DNA of 36,811 nucleotides from Candidatus Rokuibacteriota bacterium (GTDB lineage Bacteria; Methylomirabilota; Methylomirabilia; Rokubacteriales; CSP1-6). Shown here piece by piece: positions 31,997 to 36,811 of this stretch (position 1 is its first letter; every line of letters starts with the position of its first letter). The position numbers and the translations under genes were made by a program. The notes beneath the pieces are model-generated. The model ran no database searches. It had not been told where the DNA came from and was given only the letters and a program-made list of their open reading frames with translations. The stretch lies in contig QHRX01000216.1 in NCBI GenBank assembly GCA_003221455.1, forward strand, positions 1-36,811, given 5' to 3'.

Positions 31997-32183
31997 CGGC
32001 TTTCTTCCGGCGCCGCTCAGCTCGACCTTCGCGCGGGCCCCGCCCGGCGGCGGCTCGCGGCGCCTCGCGCCTCCCCGGATTCATCGGCTCGCCGCGCGGC
32101 TGCGGTTCGCACCGCGGCCGCGCGGCCCGAACTCCAGGCCGATTCTACTCGAAGCCCCCCGGCGGCGCTGCTATCCTCGCGCC

Positions 32184-32996
32184 ATGCGACGGCTGGCGGT
32201 GCTGGTCTGGATCGTCCTCGGCACGGTGCTGCCGAGCGACGCCGGCGAGCTCCCACTCTTCGACGCCCACATCCATTACAGCCAGCCGGACTGGGCCGTC
32301 TACTCGCCCGAGGCGGTGCTGGGGATCCTCGCCGCGGCGGGAGTCAAGCGAGCGCTCGTGTCGAGCACGCCCGACGACGGCACAGTGCGGCTCTGGGAGA
32401 AGGATCCCCGGCGCATCGTGCCGGAACTCCGTCCCTATCGGACTCCGCGCGACCTGGGCTCCTGGTACCGGGATCCGGCCGTGCTCGTCTACGTCGAGGA
32501 GCGTCTCCGCCGCGGCATCTACAAGGGCATCGGCGAGTTCCATCTGAGCGCCGGCCACGCGGCGGCCCCGTTGCTCGGCCGCTGGGTCGCGCTCGCCGTC
32601 GCGCAGGGCCTCGTCATGCACGCGCACTCCGATGCCGGGGCCGTCCGCGAGTTGTTCGCGCTCGACCCGCGCGTGCGGGTACTCTGGGCCCACGCCGGGA
32701 TGACGGCGGGGCCGGTGGAAGTCGGGGCAATGCTCGACCGCTACCCGACCCTCTGGGTGGAGCTCGCGCTTCGGACCGACGTCGCGCCGGAGGGCGCCCT
32801 CGACACGGGGTGGCGCGCGCTCTTCCTGCGCTACCCGGACCACTTCTGCGTCGGCACCGACACGTGGACCGCGTCCCGATGGGCGGAGCTGCCGCAGTAT
32901 CTCGCCGGCGTCCGCGCCTGGCTCGCCGAGCTGCCGCCCGACGTCGCGCGACGCATCGCCTTCACGAACGCCGCCCGCCTGTACGGCGTCGAGTAG
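32184..32996 (+). CDS. Secreted amidohydrolase-family TIM-barrel protein
   Basis: A 270-residue metal-dependent hydrolase of the amidohydrolase 2 type. A signal peptide is visible (MRRLAVLVWIVLGTVLPSDA), so it is probably periplasmic. Metal ligand motifs: FDAHIHYSQ at the first strand (HxH), KGIGEFHLSAGH, VMHAHSDAGAV, WAHAGMTAG and VGTDTWTASRW with the usual Asp. The ATG at 32184 has no strong ribosome site but is the only start giving a clean signal peptide. The substrate is not visible. Confidence 0.84.
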   Translation: MRRLAVLVWIVLGTVLPSDAGELPLFDAHIHYSQPDWAVYSPEAVLGILAAAGVKRALVSSTPDDGTVRLWEKDPRRIVPELRPYRTPRDLGSWYRDPAVLVYVEERLRRGIYKGIGEFHLSAGHAAAPLLGRWVALAVAQGLVMHAHSDAGAVRELFALDPRVRVLWAHAGMTAGPVEVGAMLDRYPTLWVELALRTDVAPEGALDTGWRALFLRYPDHFCVGTDTWTASRWAELPQYLAGVRAWLAELPPDVARRIAFTNAARLYGVE

Positions 32997-33026
32997 CGCC
33001 GGCGCGGGCGCCCCCGCCGAGCGGGC

Positions 33027-34070
33027 TCACCCCTGGAATGGGCTCGGCCGGGTGGATCCCTTCTCCGCCGCCTGGATCTGCGCCCACGTCTCGTCCTCGA
33101 TGTAGACGCCGTTGGCGCGGCGGTCGGCTTCCGTGCGGGCCTCGGGCTCGCCCGGAATCAGGATTCCCTTCGAGTTCTCGACGAGCGGAGCCGACTTGAC
33201 CCAGGTGAACAGGTCCTCCACCTGCCGGGAGAACGCCTCGAGGGGCAGAAAGCGCCGGACGTCGATGACGACCATCAGCGTCCCGTTCCGGACGGGCCCG
33301 ACCTTGGCGGAGGCGGCGCCAGTGCCGGAGAGGATCCCGGCCAGGACTTCCACCGCGAGCGCGAGGCCGTAGCCCTTATGCTCGCCCATCGGCAGCAGCG
33401 AGCCTCTCGGCTCGGCGTAGTACTTCGGCGGATCGGTCGACGGGTGCCCCTCGCCGTCGAGCATCCAGCCGGGCGGAGCCTGCTCCTTGCGGTTGAACTT
33501 CACGCGCAGCTTCCCCTCGGCGACGACGCTCGTGGCGAAGTCGAGCAGCATCGCCGCGCCGCTCCGCCCGGGGACGCCGACGGCGTGGGGGTTCGTAGCG
33601 AGCCGGCGCGCGGCGCCACCCCACGGCGCCACGCCGAGGGCCAGCGGCGCGTTGACCCACATGAGCCCGATCATCCCCTGGCGGGCGGCCAGCTCGACGT
33701 AGTCCGCGAGGCGGCCGACGTGGTTCGTGTTGGCGAGCGCGACGGCCGCGAGCCCCTGGGCGCGCGCCTTCTCGATCGCCAGCTCCATGCCGCGACGGGC
33801 GACGACCTGGCCGAATCCCTGGTCGCCGTCGATGACGGCCGTCGTCGGCGTCTCGTTGAGGACGCGGATCGTCGGCGTCGGCTTCGTCGTGCCCTTCTCC
33901 ATAGACGTCACGTACTGGGCGATCCGGATCACGCCGTGCGAATCGTGGCCGCGCAGGTTGGCGCGCACGAGCAAGGTCGCGATCCAGGCCGCGTCCTCGC
34001 GGGGGACGCCGCGGGCGGCGAAGATCCGGCCCGTCAGCTCCTCGAGATCTTCCGCCTTCACGATCGGCAT
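33027..34070 (-). CDS. Ldh-family (malate/L-lactate/ureidoglycolate-type) oxidoreductase
   Basis: NAD(P)-dependent 2-hydroxy-acid dehydrogenase of the YlbC/AllD/MdH fold, 347 residues. The catalytic region NLRGHDSHGVIR is intact near residue 45, and DGDQGFGQVVARRGME, NTNHVGRLADYVELAARQGM, LATNPHAVGVPGR and MGEHKGYGLALAVEVLAGIL are family-typical. The ATG at 34070 follows AGGAG. The substrate could be malate, lactate, sulfolactate, ureidoglycolate or another 2-hydroxy acid. No neighbouring gene fixes it. Confidence 0.92.
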   Translation of the reverse strand: MPIVKAEDLEELTGRIFAARGVPREDAAWIATLLVRANLRGHDSHGVIRIAQYVTSMEKGTTKPTPTIRVLNETPTTAVIDGDQGFGQVVARRGMELAIEKARAQGLAAVALANTNHVGRLADYVELAARQGMIGLMWVNAPLALGVAPWGGAARRLATNPHAVGVPGRSGAAMLLDFATSVVAEGKLRVKFNRKEQAPPGWMLDGEGHPSTDPPKYYAEPRGSLLPMGEHKGYGLALAVEVLAGILSGTGAASAKVGPVRNGTLMVVIDVRRFLPLEAFSRQVEDLFTWVKSAPLVENSKGILIPGEPEARTEADRRANGVYIEDETWAQIQAAEKGSTRPSPFQG

Positions 34071-34284
34071 ACTCAGGCTCCTTGGTCCGACGCGGGTCCC
34101 GGCGCCGGGTGCTGAGGGTAACGGAGCGGGCGCACAAACGCGCGCTCAGGCGTCACATCTCACTCTGCGTGAGCGACCATCGTGCCGGGGCGACCGGCCG
34201 TCCGCGGCGACGAGGGTGCGGGGCGCGACGCGCGGCCGGAGCGGCACGCTCGCGGCCGCCCCGGTCACGCTCAACCGCCCGTGG

Positions 34285-34779
34285 TCAGTGGGAGGCGCAT
34301 CCGCACGCATCCGCCCCCGCCTTGGCGACCATCCCGTCCTGCTGGGCGGTCACCCCGCTGACGCCGATGGCGCCGATGACCTTGCCGTCGACCCAGAGCG
34401 GCAACCCGCCCTCGAGCGGCAAGGCGCCCGGCAGCCCGAGCAACGCCGTGCGGCCGCTCGCCACCGCGTCCTCGAAGACCTTCGTCGGCCGCTTGAACGC
34501 GGCCGCGGTCCCCGCCTTGCGGATCGCGACGTCGACGCTGCCGTACTGGGTCCCGTCGCGGCGGGCCAGATAGACGAGGTGGCCACCCTCGTCGACGATG
34601 GTGATCACCACCGGCCAGCCGTTCTCGGCGGCTTTCTGCTCGGCGGCCTCGGCGACCTTCTTGGCGAATTCGAGCGTGACGGCCTTCTTGTCGACGAGCG
34701 GGCCCGTCACCGGCGGCTCGGCCTGTGCGGCCGTGCTCGTGAGCACCGCGGTTAAGAGAGCCAGGCTCAACGCCTTCAT
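34285..34779 (-). CDS. GlcG/HbpS-family secreted heme-binding-like protein
   Basis: A 164-residue protein of the GlcG/HbpS fold. A signal peptide is visible (MKALSLALLTAVLTSTAAQA, then EPP), so it is exported. Fold hallmarks: WPVVITIVDEGGHLVYLARR, IRKAGTAAAFKRPTKVFED, LPGALPLEGGLPLWVDGKVI and GAIGVSGVTAQQDGMVAKAG. The C-terminus ends DACGCASH, a Cys-x-Cys plus His tail that may bind metal. It has the ribosome site GGAGAGG before ATG 34779. Adjacency to heme-synthesis genes is compatible with a heme-related role; that link is inference. Confidence 0.85.
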   Translation of the reverse strand: MKALSLALLTAVLTSTAAQAEPPVTGPLVDKKAVTLEFAKKVAEAAEQKAAENGWPVVITIVDEGGHLVYLARRDGTQYGSVDVAIRKAGTAAAFKRPTKVFEDAVASGRTALLGLPGALPLEGGLPLWVDGKVIGAIGVSGVTAQQDGMVAKAGADACGCASH

Positions 34780-34843
34780 CTGTGTCCTCTCCGGCGGCGC
34801 GGGGGCCGCCCTCTTCTAGGAGTGTGGAGCACGGGTTCCCCGA

Positions 34844-36256
34844 TTACGGGCGCGGGTCGAGCAACACGCGCTCGACGGCCTGCTCGCCCGACCGGACGCA
34901 GTCGGCGATGCCGACACCGCGGTAGGCGCCGCCCGCGAGCGCCAGCCCCGGGTGGGCGGTGAGCATCCGATCGATCGCGTCGACACGGCTCAGATGTCCG
35001 ACCAGGTACTGGGGCATCGCGGACGGATGTCGGCCGACGCGGGTCAGGACGGGCGGCGCCGTGACCCCGAGCGCGTGCTGGAGCTCGGCACGCGCGAGCA
35101 CGGCGAGCGACTCGTCGGCGCCCTCGAGCACGCCCGCGTCGAGCGCGCCGCCCAAGAAGACCCGCAGCAGGGCGTAGCCGGCGGGCGCCCGCCCTGGATA
35201 CTTCACGCTCGAGAAGGTGCACGCCAGGATCGGACGCCGCTCGATCCGCGGCACCACGAAGCCGAAGGCGTCGAGCGGGCGCGGGATGTCGCTCCGCCGG
35301 TATCCCAGCGTGACCGTCGCCGACGACGCGCACGGAATCTGGCCGAGGAGCCGGGCCACCGCCGGGTCAACGTGGCGGAGGAGCCGCGCCGCTTCGTGCG
35401 GCTCGGAGGCGATCACGACCGCGTCGGTGTCGATGCCGCCGCCGTCGGCGAGGCCCACGCGCCAGCCGCGGCCGGCCTGCTCGAGCCCGCTCACCCGCTC
35501 CTTGAGCCGGACCGAGCCGGACGGCAGGCGGTCACCGAGGGCGCGCACGAGCTCGTCCATGCCGTCTCGGAAGGTGACAAACAGGCTCCAGCGCGCGCCG
35601 CTCGTACCGGCCGCCTCCCCGCCCGCGCGACGCGCCGCGCGCCAGAGCGCGAGCGTGACGCTCCGTTCGCGCTGCTCCAACTCGAGAAAGCGGGGCATCG
35701 TCGCGGCCAGGCTCAGGGTGTCGGGGTCGGCCGTGTAGATGCCGGCGACGAGGGGCTGGGCGATCCGCTCGAGCGCCTCCCGCCCGAGCCGGCGCCGCAC
35801 GAAGTCGCCGAGGCTCTCGTCGCCGCCGCCGCCGCGGGGCAGGACGAGGTCGAGCGCCATCCGGAGCTTGCCGCGCCAGGAGAGGAGCCGCGAGCGCAGG
35901 AACGGCCCGAGGCGGGTGGGGGCGAGGAGCTGGAAGCCTTCCGGGAGCGGATGGAGGCGGCCGCCGAACAGCACGAAGATCCGGCGGAAGCGGTCGTCGG
36001 TCCTGACGAGCCGGTCCTCGAGGTGGAGCCGCCGGCAGAGCGCCAGCGCCCACGGCTTCTCCGACAGGAAGGAGTCGGGCCCGGTCTCGACCAGGAAGCC
36101 GTCCACGTGCTCGGTCGCGATCGTGCCCCCAAGCCGCGGCCGTGCCTCGACGAGCGTCGTCTCGACGGCCGCGCCGCGCTCCCTCGCCAGCTCCGACGCG
36201 CGGTGGGCGGCGGCCAGCCCGCTGACGCCGCCCCCGACGACGACCAGCCGTCTCAC
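34844..36256 (-). CDS. hemG: Protoporphyrinogen oxidase (HemG/HemY type)
   Basis: FAD-dependent oxidase converting protoporphyrinogen IX (or coproporphyrinogen III) to the porphyrin, the penultimate step of heme synthesis. It is 470 residues from GTG 36256, overlapping the hemH stop in a GTGA. The FAD-binding start RRLVVVGGGVSGLAAAHRAS is followed by TLVEARPRLGGTIATEHVDG and LVETGPDSFLSEKPWALALC, typical of PPOX. The C-terminal FAD motif is LALAGGAYRGVGIADCVRSG. HemY/HgoX-type oxygen-dependent naming would also be apt. Which porphyrinogen is used cannot be decided from this gene alone. Confidence 0.93.
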   Translation of the reverse strand: MRRLVVVGGGVSGLAAAHRASELARERGAAVETTLVEARPRLGGTIATEHVDGFLVETGPDSFLSEKPWALALCRRLHLEDRLVRTDDRFRRIFVLFGGRLHPLPEGFQLLAPTRLGPFLRSRLLSWRGKLRMALDLVLPRGGGGDESLGDFVRRRLGREALERIAQPLVAGIYTADPDTLSLAATMPRFLELEQRERSVTLALWRAARRAGGEAAGTSGARWSLFVTFRDGMDELVRALGDRLPSGSVRLKERVSGLEQAGRGWRVGLADGGGIDTDAVVIASEPHEAARLLRHVDPAVARLLGQIPCASSATVTLGYRRSDIPRPLDAFGFVVPRIERRPILACTFSSVKYPGRAPAGYALLRVFLGGALDAGVLEGADESLAVLARAELQHALGVTAPPVLTRVGRHPSAMPQYLVGHLSRVDAIDRMLTAHPGLALAGGAYRGVGIADCVRSGEQAVERVLLDPRP

Positions 36257-36811
36257 GCCCGCCTCACCAAGTCGGCGAGCAGCCCGATGAACTTCGGATG
36301 ATCGTTCACGGCCTGCGCCCGGTGGAGCCGGACCCCGCACGCCTCGGCCGCCGCGCGCGCCTCGACGTCGAGGTCGTAGAGCACCTCGACGTGATCGCAG
36401 ACGAAGCCGACGGGCACGACGACCACGTCGCGCTCGCCGTCGCTGGCGAAGCTCCGGATCACCTCGCCGATGTCCGGCTCGAGCCACGGCTCACGCGGGC
36501 TCCCGCTCCGGCTCTGGTAGGCGAGGCTCCAGCGCGTGTGCCGGAGTCGACCCGCCACGCGCTCCGCCGCCGCGCTGAGCTCTGCCACGTAGGGAGAGGC
36601 CTCGGCCATCGGCACCGGCACGCTATGGGCGGTGAAGACGAGCGGGGTCCAGGCGCGGCGGTCGGGCGCGACCTCGGCGAGCGCCGCGGCGGCGCGATCC
36701 GTGACGGCCTCGATGAAGAGCGGGTGGTCGGACCAGCCGGGGGCGAACACGACCTCGGGCGCTCCGGCGACCTTCGCCCGCGCCGTCGCGACGTCCTCCT
36801 GGTAGCGCTCC
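36253..36811 (-). CDS. hemH: Ferrochelatase HemH (5' end outside window)
   Basis: The C-terminal part (about 185 residues) of ferrochelatase, which inserts iron into the porphyrin. The frame is open to the right edge, so the N-terminus is missing. Diagnostic features: the metal-site motif VFTAHSVPVPM, then WSLAYQSRSGSPREPWLEPD and VVVPVGFVCDHVEVLYDLDV, with the conserved His and Glu of the active site. It overlaps hemG by 4 bases, and the genes are surely co-transcribed. Other heme genes probably lie just to the right. Confidence 0.93.
   Translation of the reverse strand, partial: ERYQEDVATARAKVAGAPEVVFAPGWSDHPLFIEAVTDRAAAALAEVAPDRRAWTPLVFTAHSVPVPMAEASPYVAELSAAAERVAGRLRHTRWSLAYQSRSGSPREPWLEPDIGEVIRSFASDGERDVVVVPVGFVCDHVEVLYDLDVEARAAAEACGVRLHRAQAVNDHPKFIGLLADLVRRA

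Noticed and set aside
34071-34284. A small gene between the Ldh-type oxidoreductase and the GlcG-like gene
   Set aside because: The short frames here have no ribosome site or recognisable content; I see nothing else in this 214-base gap.

Overview
This is a chromosomal window of about 70% G+C from a Gram-negative-type bacterium. It has an outer-membrane porin, an MlaC-like periplasmic protein and many GTG and TTG starts joined by 4-base GTGA/TTGA overlaps. The gene mix (Pst/Pho genes, GAK-type small proteins, an IlvD-like dehydratase, Ldh-type oxidoreductase, SSS symporter) would fit the Candidatus Rokubacteria / Methylomirabilota lineage. That placement is an inference from style, not proven. 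I saw no tRNA, rRNA, CRISPR array or intact insertion sequence.

Layout. Positions 1-8565 form a phosphate-starvation block. On the minus strand, in transcription order, are a PhoB-type regulator, pstS, pstC, pstA, pstB, phoU and an OprO/OprP-type phosphate porin that runs off the left edge. A divergent secreted phosphoesterase lies on the plus strand. Positions 8581-13898 hold a minus-strand operon: a PHP-family phosphoesterase, three tandem amphi-Trp proteins, a PhoU-kinase fusion, an ATP-grasp ligase and an HprK-related kinase B. This looks like a variant of the uncharacterised GAK system, here tied to phosphate control. Positions 14193-17627 carry a helix-turn-helix protein, a methylglyoxal-synthase-like protein, and a PhoR-type sensor kinase with a second PhoB-type regulator. 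Positions 17642-20451 carry a crotonase, an acyl-CoA dehydrogenase and a short-chain dehydrogenase.

Positions 20610-30485 hold an IlvD/Edd-family dehydratase and a dispersed cell-wall amino-sugar salvage set: MurQ etherase, NamZ-type exo-muramidase, GH3 hexosaminidase, an SSS symporter and a BadF/GlcNAc-kinase-like kinase. An orphan MlaC-like protein and a small cysteine protein are interspersed. The right end has an APC permease, a small hypothetical protein, a secreted amidohydrolase, an Ldh-type oxidoreductase, a GlcG/HbpS-type protein, and the heme genes hemG/hemY and hemH (the latter cut by the right edge).

The most interesting observation is a recurring 7-4-7 direct repeat resembling a Pho box (consensus about TGTTACG-N4-TGTTACG). 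It occurs upstream of the porin, pstS, the first phoB and the phosphoesterase, weakly upstream of the PHP/amphi-Trp operon, and as a perfect copy inside the 3' end of the PHP gene. In that perfect copy the gene switches to AT-rich codons. Together with two PhoU-containing proteins and two PhoB paralogues, this suggests that the amphi-Trp / ATP-grasp / HprK-like system belongs to the phosphate-starvation response.
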